NCBI GenBank assembly: GCA_002305275.1
Contig: DBQO01000014.1
Coordinates: 1-16,898, forward strand
Length of the DNA stretch: 16,898 nt
Direction of reading: 5' to 3'
Source: Bacteroidales bacterium UBA1392
GTDB lineage: Bacteria; Bacteroidota; Bacteroidia; Bacteroidales; UBA932
Numbering within the stretch: the stretch's first letter is position 1; every line of letters starts with the position of its first letter. Of this stretch, positions 1-6,903 are shown piece by piece. The notes beneath the pieces were generated by a model, which saw only the letters and a program-made list of their open reading frames with translations, was not told the DNA's origin and ran no database searches. Both the position numbers and the translations under genes were made by a program.

Positions 1-78
1 GTAAATTATTAACATATTAAAAAATTTTCTGTGTCTACTTTTTGCAAGCAGTGCACGGGGGAAACAAAATACACCCAA

Positions 79-163
79 TTACCTATGCAATGATACAAAA
101 ATAGCGTAATTTTACCTATGCAATGAAACATAAATTGCATGATTTTACCTATGCAATGAAACA
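79..163 (+). repeat. Three direct repeats with exact 33-bp period upstream of the DUF4143 ATPase gene
   Basis: The 19-base core TTACCTATGCAATGAAACA occurs at 112-130 and 145-163 exactly, and at 79-97 with one change (GATACA for GAAACA). The starts 79, 112 and 145 are exactly 33 bp apart, about three helical turns. The two 14-bp intervals between cores also match at 10 of 14 positions, so this is a tandem 33-bp repeat whose core is best preserved. ATGCAAT (118-124) in copy 2 is mirrored by ATTGCAT (134-140), giving a 7-bp inverted repeat with a 9-bp gap. The array ends 7 bp before the -7 promoter box, so it sits where an operator or activator site would lie. That role is inferred from position only. 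Confidence 0.85.
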
Positions 164-170
164 TTTTACT

Positions 171-178
171 TATATTTG
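171..178 (+). promoter_or_regulatory. Putative Bacteroidota -7 promoter box (TATATTTG) for the DUF4143 ATPase gene
   Basis: TATATTTG matches the TAnnTTTG consensus of the Bacteroidota primary sigma factor and lies 25 bp before the ATG at 204. No TTTG -33 element is visible at the right spacing; repeat copy 3 occupies that region instead, which would fit an activator-dependent or repeat-regulated promoter. Identified by motif only. Confidence 0.55.
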
Positions 179-203
179 CACTTGAAAATCAAATTATTAT
201 TCA

Positions 204-1541
204 ATGTTTAAGCGAAACATAGAAACTCAACTGCATAAATGGGCAGAAAATCCCTATCGCAAACCACTGATTCTACGTGGTGCAAGGCAGGTAGGAAAGA
301 CAACCGTAGTAAATCAATTTGCGGAAAACTTTGAAAATTTCATTTCGATTAATCTCGAAAAGTCTGCCGCTAAAAATCTTATGGAGAGTGTGGATGAAGT
401 GAAAAAATTGATTCCGCTGCTTTTTCTTTATGCCAATAAAACACAAAAAGAGGGACGCACTCTGCTGTTTATAGATGAGATTCAAAACTCACCACACACC
501 GTCTCATTATTGCGGTACTTCTATGAAGAAACTCCCGAGATTTACATCATCGCTGCGGGATCACTTTTAGAGACAATGCTCGACAAGCATATTTCATTAC
601 CTGTGGGACGAGTGGAATATATGGCCCTTCATCCTTGCTCTTTTTCCGAATATTTGGTTGCCCTAAATGAGAACGGACTTTTACAAGTGATTAATGAGAA
701 AGAGAGTGTGAATATATTTCATCAACCGCTAATTGAGCATTTTGAGCGCTATGCCCTTATCGGCGGAATGCCGGAAGTGGTTGCTCGTTACGCTGCTGAC
801 CGAGATATTGTCTCCCTTGGCAAAACTTATAACGAGCTATTGAACGCATATAAAAATGATGTTGAAAAGTATGCCGAAACCAATACGCAAGCTGCTGTTC
901 TCCGTTATATATTAGAAGAAGGATGGGCTTTTTCAGGGCAAACCATCACTTTTGGTGGTTTTGCCGAATCTCCATACAAAGCCCGTGAAACAGGCGAAGC
1001 ATTTCGCACACTAAGTAAAGCGATGTTATTGGAATTAGTCTATCCTACGACAAATACAATAATGCCTGCGACTTCCAACCTGAAAAAAACACCTAAACTT
1101 TTTTGGCTTGATGCCGGTCTGGTGAACTACGCTGCCGGTATTCAACGAGAGTATCTGCTGCAAAAAGATTTGATGGATACGTGGCGTGGTGCCGCTGCCG
1201 AGCAAATTGCTGCTCAGGAATTGAAAGCACTCTCAAATGACGTAGGTTTCAGACGAAATTATTGGCGGCGCAACAAACGTGGCAGTACAGCTGAAGTTGA
1301 TTTTATTTGGATTCAGGATGGATTGATTATTCCGGTAGAGGTGAAAAGCGGACATAACGCCCATCTCAAATCAATTCATCAATTTATGGATGAAACCAAC
1401 CATAATGTTGCTGTGAGAATCTGGTCGGGCAAATATGGGGTTGATGATGTTAAAACCAATGCAGGAAAGAGTTTTAGGCTGATCAATCTACCCTTTTATT
1501 TGATTTCAAAATTGGCCGATATAGTGAGAGAAACACTCTAA
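204..1541 (+). CDS. AAA family ATPase with DUF4143 (PD-(D/E)XK-like) C-terminal domain
   Basis: A 445-residue protein of the AAA_14/DUF4143 ATPase family. Seen: Walker A GARQVGKT (26-33), Walker B LLFIDE (87-92), the sensor-like AAGS (117-120), the family's HPCSFSEY stretch (143-150), GGMPEVV (187-193), and a C-terminal DUF4143 region (about 250-400). That region carries AEVDF (363-367) and VEVKSG (378-383), giving a D366 / E379 / K381 set typical of PD-(D/E)XK-like folds. Members are cytoplasmic, often occur as scattered or multicopy genes in Bacteroidota and archaea, and have no settled function. The gene appears monocistronic, with its own promoter and repeat array upstream and a heptamer array downstream, which suggests an accessory insertion. 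There is no frameshift and the length is full for the family. The first ATG after the promoter was used as start. Nuclease activity is not established. Confidence 0.9.
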   Translation: MFKRNIETQLHKWAENPYRKPLILRGARQVGKTTVVNQFAENFENFISINLEKSAAKNLMESVDEVKKLIPLLFLYANKTQKEGRTLLFIDEIQNSPHTVSLLRYFYEETPEIYIIAAGSLLETMLDKHISLPVGRVEYMALHPCSFSEYLVALNENGLLQVINEKESVNIFHQPLIEHFERYALIGGMPEVVARYAADRDIVSLGKTYNELLNAYKNDVEKYAETNTQAAVLRYILEEGWAFSGQTITFGGFAESPYKARETGEAFRTLSKAMLLELVYPTTNTIMPATSNLKKTPKLFWLDAGLVNYAAGIQREYLLQKDLMDTWRGAAAEQIAAQELKALSNDVGFRRNYWRRNKRGSTAEVDFIWIQDGLIIPVEVKSGHNAHLKSIHQFMDETNHNVAVRIWSGKYGVDDVKTNAGKSFRLINLPFYLISKLADIVRETL

Positions 1542-1673
1542 GTACTCGGAGATCAGAACTCTGAACCCGGGACTCAGAACTCCACCGCGTACCGCGTAAC
1601 ACGTACCCCGCAACACTTAGCACCCCGTAACCCGCAACCCTAACTTCACACTACATACTCTAAACTCAGAACT
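1541..1673. repeat. Degenerate heptamer tandem array between the DUF4143 gene and rfbC
   Basis: Read in steps of seven from 1541, about 19 consecutive heptamers keep a common pattern of A-rich positions followed by C, for example AGAACTC at 1555 and 1576, TACCGCG at 1590, TAACACG at 1597, CCGCAAC at 1632, CTAAACT at 1660 and CAGAACT at 1667. The plus strand is rich in A and C and poor in G, and it shifts from GAACTC-type to CCGTAAC-type and back. No open reading frame or clear terminator hairpin is present. The array fills nearly the whole gap up to the rfbC promoter. Similar degenerate arrays seem familiar from Bacteroidales intergenic DNA, but I know of no assigned function. Confidence 0.7.
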
Positions 1674-1680
1674 ATTTTAT

Positions 1681-1688
1681 TATTTTTG
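1681..1688 (+). promoter_or_regulatory. Putative -7 box (TATTTTTG) for rfbC
   Basis: TATTTTTG fits TAnnTTTG and ends 15 bp before the rfbC ATG at 1704, implying a very short leader. It follows directly on the heptamer array, and no TTTG -33 element is seen. Confidence 0.5.
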
Positions 1689-1703
1689 TGAAAATATTGC
1701 GAC

Positions 1704-2243
1704 ATGAATTATATCAAAACGGCCATAGAGGGTCCTGTGATTATTGAACCGAAAGTGTTTTATGACCACAGGGGTTATTTTTTCGAATCATTTTCCCTGA
1801 GGGAGTTTGAGGCAAATGTGCAAAAAATCAATTTTGTTCAGGACAATGAGTCCTTGTCCGCCAAGCGCGGGGTGATACGGGCACTCCATTTCCAGAATGG
1901 TGAGGCTGCGCAGGCAAAGCTTATCAGGGTAGTGCAGGGCCGTGTGCTCGACGTAGCGGTTGATATTCGTCCCGAATCCCCCACATACGGCAAATATGTT
2001 TCTGTGGAGCTCAGTGCTGAGAACAAGCGAATGTTCTTTATCCCGCGAGGATTTGCACATGGATATTTGGTGTTGGAGGACAACACCATATTTCAGTATA
2101 AGTGTGATAATTACTATGCACCGGAAATGGAGGGCACTTACAGGTGGAATGATCCTGCGTTGGCCATAGATTGGGGCATTGATCCGAAGGAGGTGATTCT
2201 CTCAGCTAGAGATGCTGAGGCACCGGCTTTCCCATCTTCCTGA
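1704..2243 (+). CDS. rfbC: dTDP-4-dehydrorhamnose 3,5-epimerase (RmlC)
   Basis: A 179-residue cupin enzyme that epimerises C3 and C5 of dTDP-4-keto-6-deoxyglucose in the third step of dTDP-L-rhamnose synthesis for surface polysaccharide. Seen: the N-terminal FYDHRGYFFE (19-28), FVQDN (44-48), LHFQ with the probable catalytic base H62 (61-64), K72, the cupin strand FIPRGFAHG (112-120), QYKC with the probable acid Y132, NYYAPE (136-141), and LSARD (166-170) whose D170 matches the Asp of the His/Asp dyad. Length is normal for RmlC. The last 12 codons plus stop overlap the 3' end of rfbD on the opposite strand by 38 bp, so LSARD itself is encoded in the overlap. The start follows a TAnnTTTG box by 15 bp. 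RmlC and RmlD usually sit co-directionally; here they converge. Confidence 0.95.
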   Translation: MNYIKTAIEGPVIIEPKVFYDHRGYFFESFSLREFEANVQKINFVQDNESLSAKRGVIRALHFQNGEAAQAKLIRVVQGRVLDVAVDIRPESPTYGKYVSVELSAENKRMFFIPRGFAHGYLVLEDNTIFQYKCDNYYAPEMEGTYRWNDPALAIDWGIDPKEVILSARDAEAPAFPSS

Positions 2244-3099
2244 GAGCTTCTCTGAGTGATATGCTCCACCAAGGGGTTTCCACTCCGAATTCTTCCCTTA
2301 TTTTACTTTTATCCAACACCGAGTAGGCCGGTCTCCGTGCTGCTGTCGGATATTCTTCCGTAGTAAGCGGATTGACCTTGCAGTCAAGACCGCAATAGGT
2401 CATTATAAGTGCGGCAAAGTCAAACCATGTGCAGCTGCCTTCGTTTGTATAATGGTAAATATCTCCCCGGTGCTCTCCAATTTGCGGTATTATGGTCAGA
2501 ATGGCTTTAGCCAGATCACGCGCATAGGTGGGTGTCCCTATCTGGTCGGCTACCACTCCGATTTCACTTCTTTCGCTACCGAGACTTACCATTGTCTTGA
2601 CGAAATTGTTACCGTATGAGGAGTAGAGCCAGGCGGTGCGGATGATTACGCCGCGGCAACGGCTTCTGCGTATGGCGAGCTCTCCCTGACGCTTGGTGGC
2701 TCCATAAACGCTCTGCGGACGGCAGGGGTCACTTTCGCGATAAGCGCCTCTTTTGCGCTTTCCGTCAAATACGTAATCGGTGGAGATATGCACAAGCGCT
2801 GCATCTCGCTCGCGAACGCACCGCGCAAGGACTTTAGGCCCTTCGGCATTGAGTCGGGCGCTGAGTTCCTTATTGCTCTCGGCCTTGTCCACATTTGTAT
2901 AGGCTGCACAATTGATTATAAGATCCACATCCTGTTCCTCCATCAGCTCCTTCACACGCCGGCTGTCGCAGATATCCAGTTGGAGCGTCTCTTCGTTAGG
3001 TAGGGCATCCGTAAATATCCAGTTCCGGTCATTTCCGACCAGTTCTCTCAATTCGCTACCAAGCTGTCCCAGCGATCCGGTGACAAGAGTTTTTCCCAT
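2206..3099 (-). CDS. rfbD: dTDP-4-dehydrorhamnose reductase (RmlD)
   Basis: A 297-residue extended short-chain dehydrogenase that reduces dTDP-4-keto-L-rhamnose to dTDP-L-rhamnose with NAD(P)H, the step after RfbC. Seen: the N-terminal Rossmann motif GSLGQLG (8-14), LDICD (41-45), NCAAYTNVDKAE (63-74), the STDYVFDG block (106-113), the catalytic pair YGATK (Y132, K136), RTAWLY (154-159), DQIGTPTYARDLA (185-197) and the C-terminal RRPAYSVLD (255-263). Length is typical. The start ATG at 3099 lies 38 bp after a TTTG-N20-TACTTTTG promoter and has only an A-rich leader. The gene converges on rfbC with a 38-bp 3' overlap, so any terminator for either gene must lie inside the partner's coding sequence. 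rfbA and rfbB are not seen here. Confidence 0.95.
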   Translation of the reverse strand: MGKTLVTGSLGQLGSELRELVGNDRNWIFTDALPNEETLQLDICDSRRVKELMEEQDVDLIINCAAYTNVDKAESNKELSARLNAEGPKVLARCVRERDAALVHISTDYVFDGKRKRGAYRESDPCRPQSVYGATKRQGELAIRRSRCRGVIIRTAWLYSSYGNNFVKTMVSLGSERSEIGVVADQIGTPTYARDLAKAILTIIPQIGEHRGDIYHYTNEGSCTWFDFAALIMTYCGLDCKVNPLTTEEYPTAARRPAYSVLDKSKIREEFGVETPWWSISLREALRKMGKPVPQHL

Positions 3100-3120
3100 A
3101 ATTCTTTTGATTTAATAGTA

Positions 3121-3137
3121 TAATGCAATTTGCATTA
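3121..3137. repeat. Perfect palindrome at the predicted rfbD transcription start
   Basis: TAATGCAATTTGCATTA has 8-bp arms around a single central T. It lies directly next to the minus-strand -7 box (3138-3145), so it spans the predicted start of the rfbD transcript. This is a likely operator or a structured 5' end. The half-site ATGCAA/TTGCAT also occurs in the repeats upstream of the DUF4143 gene. Confidence 0.6.
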
Positions 3138-3169
3138 CAAAAGTAGCACCAGTTTAGACAAATTGCAAA
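3138..3169 (-). promoter_or_regulatory. Near-consensus Bacteroidota promoter for rfbD
   Basis: On the minus strand, TTTG (3169-3166) is followed after 20 bp by TACTTTTG (3145-3138), matching the TTTG / TAnnTTTG -33/-7 pair. The predicted start falls near 3131, about 30 bp before the rfbD ATG. Confidence 0.65.
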
Positions 3170-3231
3170 TGACCGGTTTGTCAATAATGGGTAAACTGAC
3201 GTAAAATAGACCATTATTTACTAAAAATCAC

Positions 3232-3239
3232 TATATTTG
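3232..3239 (+). promoter_or_regulatory. Putative -7 box (TATATTTG) for the DUF4290-ftsK-lolA operon
   Basis: TATATTTG fits TAnnTTTG and ends 27 bp before the ATG at 3267. No good TTTG -33 element is visible. The 167-bp gap to rfbD thus holds two divergent promoters that do not overlap. Confidence 0.6.
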
Positions 3240-3266
3240 TAGGTTATTACTTTAAAAAAAAGTTAT

Positions 3267-3905
3267 ATGGATTACAATACGCAAAGAGATATACTTCACC
3301 TGCCGGAGTACGGAAGGCATGTTCAGCAGATGATAGAGCAGGTCAAAAGGATTCCCGACCGTGAAAAACGTAATGAACAGATACGTGCCGTCATCCAGGT
3401 GATGGCCATACTCAATCCCCATATGAAGGATTTCCCGGACTATAAACAGAAACTCTGGGACCACATGTACATTATTGCGGATTTTGACATAGACGTGGAT
3501 TCTCCCTATCCGAAGCCCGATAAAAAGGAGTTTTTCAGCCGTCCTGAGAAGATACAACTTGAAGAGAAGCCTATGAAGGCTTCCTGCTACGGCCGAAATA
3601 TCGAGAATATGATCAATCTAATTGCAGCACGGGAGGATGATGATGCCAAGACCGAAATGATCTGTACTCTCGGCCACTATATGAGGCAACAATATCTCAT
3701 CTGGAATAAGGATTCAGTCGCTGACGAAACTATATTCAGCGATATGGAGAAACTCTCGGGAGGTCGCCTGAAGGTGCCGGAAGGACTTCAGCTCAGCGCA
3801 CTCTCCAGTGATGCTACATTTAATCGTCCGGGAGTAATGGCCCCGGGTACGTCCAAATCCGGATTCAGCAAAAAATCCAGGAACAAAAAGAAAAAGAAAA
3901 ACTGA
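3267..3905 (+). CDS. DUF4290 domain-containing protein
   Basis: A 212-residue protein that I recognise as DUF4290, a Bacteroidota family of unknown function. There is no signal peptide or membrane segment, so it should be cytoplasmic. It appears to be an internal duplication: YGRHVQQMI (15-23) aligns with YGRNIENMI (108-116), and the register holds without gaps at an offset of 93 through D31/D124, E37/E130, I39/I132, M46/M139, W64/F157 and M67/M160. Residues 195-212 form a very basic tail ending KKKKKN, which could bind nucleic acid or acidic lipids. It is first in an apparent operon, 12 bp before ftsK, whose product also begins with a lysine-rich stretch. Start: the first ATG, 27 bp after the -7 box. 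Function in chromosome or envelope maintenance is only a guess from context. Confidence 0.88.
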   Translation: MDYNTQRDILHLPEYGRHVQQMIEQVKRIPDREKRNEQIRAVIQVMAILNPHMKDFPDYKQKLWDHMYIIADFDIDVDSPYPKPDKKEFFSRPEKIQLEEKPMKASCYGRNIENMINLIAAREDDDAKTEMICTLGHYMRQQYLIWNKDSVADETIFSDMEKLSGGRLKVPEGLQLSALSSDATFNRPGVMAPGTSKSGFSKKSRNKKKKKN

Positions 3906-3917
3906 TCTACGTGAGCA

Positions 3918-6359
3918 ATGAACCAGTCAAAAGCAGCCAAAAATAAAAAAACGGGTAGGAATAAAGTCGCAAAAGAGTCCAGTGAGCCCTGGCTTTCCAG
4001 TGCGGATGCCCGTGTGTTGAGGATATTGCTCGGGTTTATTTTTCTTGCGGTGACTGTTTTTACCGTTGTGGCGCTTGTCTCATATATATTTACCTGGAAC
4101 TCCGATCAGAGCCTGGTTCGGGATTCACAAGTGCTTTCCATTACTGCCGAAGAGGCTTCAAATTCGGGTGGCAGACTTGGGCTGCTTTGGGCGGATTTCC
4201 TGATTTCAAAGTTATTTGGTCTGGGAGCTTTAGCAGTGCCCTTCTTTTTTGGGGCGATTTCGATAGCCTCTTTCAGAATCAAAAAAGTAAATTTGTTGCG
4301 TTTCTTCATAGTCTCGCTTATCGGAGCCATTGTGATTTCGCTTATTCTCGCATTTGTTTCCGGTTTTACCAAATATGAGTTCTTTCTCGGCAATGGTCCG
4401 GGCGGATCTTATGGCAGACATGCCGTTTCCTGGCTTATATCTATGCTTGGCAACGTAGGAACCGGCAGCGCGTTGATTATACTCTTGCTTCTATGGCTGG
4501 TTTTGCTCAGCAAGAAGGTGGCGTTGCGTTTTGATGACCTTATGTGGAGTGTGGCCAATCGTCCTCGCAAGGAGGAATTGCCGGTCACTTCCGAGGGTTC
4601 TGAAATTGAGACGACAGAGGCTGTTGAGGAAGATACTCTTGGTGAAGATGCTGATTCTGATCCCGAATCCCGCGAGTTGCCCCAGGAGGCTACCACAGAG
4701 GTTTTCCCCGATCCCGATCCTTTCCCCGATAAAGAGGAAGAATCCCTATCTCCAACCGTGAGTGATAATCCGGATGATATCATCATACAGGTTGAGGGTT
4801 CGGAGCATGATTTTATAAAAAATCTTACGGAGGAGGAGAAATCTCGTCTCTTTGACCCCAGACTTGACTTGCCTGACTATCGCCATCCCTCACTTTCACT
4901 GTTGGATGATTATAGGGATAAATGGTATACCGTCTCAATGGAGGAGCTTGAGAAAAACAAAACCAAGATTGTGACAGTGCTGGGTCACTACAAAATAAAA
5001 GTAGTGGCCATAACTGCAAAAATGGGCCCTACGGTTACTCTCTATAAGATTCATCTGGCAGACGGTATGAAGATCTCGCAGGTGCGTAGCCGTGAAGAGG
5101 ATATCGCTCTATCTCTCGGGGCAAAAGGTGTGCGTGTAGTGACGCTTATCGACTCGGTAGGTATTGAGGTGGCTAATGAGAATCCCTCCATTGTGCCGCT
5201 CAAGTCCATTCTCAACGACCCTAAATTCAAGAATACCAATATGGAACTTCCGTTGGCGATGGGTATTACCGTAACCAACGAACCCTTTTTCCTCGACCTT
5301 GCCAAGATGCCGCACCTGCTTATTGCCGGAGCGACCGGAATGGGGAAATCAGTAGGTCTCAACTGTATCATCACTTCGCTTCTCTATACCAAACATCCGG
5401 CAGAGCTCAAATTTGTCATGGTAGATCCCAAGAAGGTGGAACTGTCGCTCTATGCCAAGCTGGATAAACATTTCCTGGCAAAGGTTTCAGACGAATCCGA
5501 GGCCATCATAACTGATACACGAAAGGTAGTGAATACACTCAAGTCTCTATGCCTCGAGATGGAAGATCGTTATGATCTGCTCAAAATGGCAGATTTGCGC
5601 CATATCAGGGATTACAACAATAAGTTCCTGAACCGTCGTCTAAATCCACAAAAAGGTCACAAGTTTTTGCCATATATCGTGGTTGTCATAGATGAGTTTG
5701 CCGACTTGCTCGTTACTGCCGGTAAAGAGATAGAAGAGCCCATCGCCCGTCTTGCGCAGCAGGCAAGAGCTGTTGGAATCCATCTTGTAATCGCTACTCA
5801 GAGGCCCACCACAGATATAATTACAGGTACTATCAAGGCTAATTTCAACTCCAGGATAGCATACAAGGTGAATGCATCCATCGACTCAAGGACCATTCTC
5901 GATACGACCGGAGCCAACCGCCTTATCGGTCGTGGAGATATGTTGGTGATGTATCCCGGTGAGGATATCGTTCGCGTACAATGTGCCTTTGTGGATACAC
6001 CCGAGATTCTTGCCGTTACAAAAGAGATTAGTGCTCAGGATGGATATGACCATGAATTTTATCTGCCGGAGGTGTCGGATGAGGAAGATTCCTCCGGAGG
6101 CAACGATTACGGAGTCAATCTCAAAAATCGCGATGCCCTATTTGAGGATGCTGCAAAGATAGTAGTGATGTCTCAACAAGGATCCACCTCTCTTATTCAG
6201 CGTAAGCTCGAGATAGGCTATGCAAGGGCGGGACGCATTATCGACCAGCTCGAGGCGGCGGGTATAGTCGGGCCATTCGGCGGCAGCAAGGCCAGAGATG
6301 TTCTGGTGTCGGATCTTGCCACTCTCGATATAATTCTCGAGACTCTTGACCGTGTCTAG
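3918..6359 (+). CDS. ftsK: DNA translocase FtsK
   Basis: An 813-residue septal DNA pump of the FtsK/SpoIIIE family, which moves chromosome ends out of the closing septum and helps XerCD resolve dimers at dif. Seen in order: a lysine-rich N-terminus (4-19); four or so membrane helices (about 33-58, 92-118, 126-150, 182-204); a short acidic linker (about 219-285); an alpha domain (about 310-420); a RecA-like motor with Walker A GATGMGKS (471-478), PKKVELS, Walker B VVVIDEFADLL (D592, E593) and ATQRP (626-630); a short acidic hinge; and a C-terminal gamma winged helix (739-813) with QGSTSLIQRK and YARAGRIIDQLE. Length is typical for Bacteroidota and the linker is far shorter than in E. coli. It starts 12 bp after the DUF4290 gene and the lolA-like gene follows within a few bases, so the three are probably co-transcribed. 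Confidence 0.97.
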   Translation: MNQSKAAKNKKTGRNKVAKESSEPWLSSADARVLRILLGFIFLAVTVFTVVALVSYIFTWNSDQSLVRDSQVLSITAEEASNSGGRLGLLWADFLISKLFGLGALAVPFFFGAISIASFRIKKVNLLRFFIVSLIGAIVISLILAFVSGFTKYEFFLGNGPGGSYGRHAVSWLISMLGNVGTGSALIILLLLWLVLLSKKVALRFDDLMWSVANRPRKEELPVTSEGSEIETTEAVEEDTLGEDADSDPESRELPQEATTEVFPDPDPFPDKEEESLSPTVSDNPDDIIIQVEGSEHDFIKNLTEEEKSRLFDPRLDLPDYRHPSLSLLDDYRDKWYTVSMEELEKNKTKIVTVLGHYKIKVVAITAKMGPTVTLYKIHLADGMKISQVRSREEDIALSLGAKGVRVVTLIDSVGIEVANENPSIVPLKSILNDPKFKNTNMELPLAMGITVTNEPFFLDLAKMPHLLIAGATGMGKSVGLNCIITSLLYTKHPAELKFVMVDPKKVELSLYAKLDKHFLAKVSDESEAIITDTRKVVNTLKSLCLEMEDRYDLLKMADLRHIRDYNNKFLNRRLNPQKGHKFLPYIVVVIDEFADLLVTAGKEIEEPIARLAQQARAVGIHLVIATQRPTTDIITGTIKANFNSRIAYKVNASIDSRTILDTTGANRLIGRGDMLVMYPGEDIVRVQCAFVDTPEILAVTKEISAQDGYDHEFYLPEVSDEEDSSGGNDYGVNLKNRDALFEDAAKIVVMSQQGSTSLIQRKLEIGYARAGRIIDQLEAAGIVGPFGGSKARDVLVSDLATLDIILETLDRV

Positions 6360-6363
6360 CACG

Positions 6364-6903
6364 ATGTTTGCACCCTATAAAGGTATGAGACGAATTCTCC
6401 TTTCACTGTCAATTTTATTTTTTTCCTGCACTTTGTGGGGGCAGGGAAGTGGCTTGCTTCTGGATAAAATTTCGCAAATAGGCAGTGTAACGCTTGAGTA
6501 CACGCTGACCACCAACGCTTCTGACGGACGCCTTCTGATGGAGCAGCGAGGCACTATCGACATACAGAAGATGAGTTACCGCCTTACCAGTGATCTGCTT
6601 ATCATCATCTCAGACGGTACTACCAGGTGGCTTTATAGTCCTAAGAGCGAAGAACTGGTAATATGCAGTGCAGATTACTCATCCGAAGACCCGCTGGAGA
6701 ATCCTTTCTCATTGCTTGCATCCACGAGTATGGAGCAGAAGAAGGATGGCACTTTTAAAATAGTGCATAAGGGTGCTAACGGCTATGTTTATACCGTGCT
6801 TGTGAATTCAGTGTCAAAAAAGGAGACTCCCTGGGATGATTCCTACTTCATTCTGAATGTTGATTCGTTGTCTGAGGATGTAATAATAACCGATCTCAGA
6901 TAA
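6364..6903 (+). CDS. LolA-like outer-membrane lipoprotein carrier protein
   Basis: A periplasmic protein of the LolA/LolB-like fold, expected to carry lipoproteins or act as a lipid-binding chaperone between the membranes. Seen: a Sec signal peptide with RR then a leucine-rich core (RILLSLSILFFSC) and likely cleavage near LWG/Q; then a beta-rich domain with IGSVTLEYTL, RGTIDIQKMSYRL, and DGTTRWLYSPKSEELVI, the last resembling the LolA DGxxxWxYxP strand pair. The start is uncertain: ATG at 6364 (180 codons including stop) lies 4 bp after the ftsK stop, while ATG at 6385 gives the more typical short signal peptide MRRILL. A TTG at 6346 is less likely. Its 3' end overlaps the stop of the convergent NUDIX gene by 8 bp. 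A LolA-like gene after ftsK is, to my knowledge, recurrent in Bacteroidota. The exact cargo is unknown. Confidence 0.8.
   Translation: MFAPYKGMRRILLSLSILFFSCTLWGQGSGLLLDKISQIGSVTLEYTLTTNASDGRLLMEQRGTIDIQKMSYRLTSDLLIIISDGTTRWLYSPKSEELVICSADYSSEDPLENPFSLLASTSMEQKKDGTFKIVHKGANGYVYTVLVNSVSKKETPWDDSYFILNVDSLSEDVIITDLR

Noticed and set aside
79..163. Possible small CRISPR array
   Set aside because: Only three repeats, and the 14-bp intervals are similar to each other rather than unique; there is no cas gene. It fits a promoter-side tandem repeat.
4219..4786. Overlapping ORFs inside ftsK on both strands
   Set aside because: ftsK is continuous through this stretch (membrane helices and acidic linker); the others are low-complexity shadows.
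6346..6363. TTG start for the LolA-like protein inside ftsK
   Set aside because: ATG codons at 6364 and 6385 give better signal peptides.
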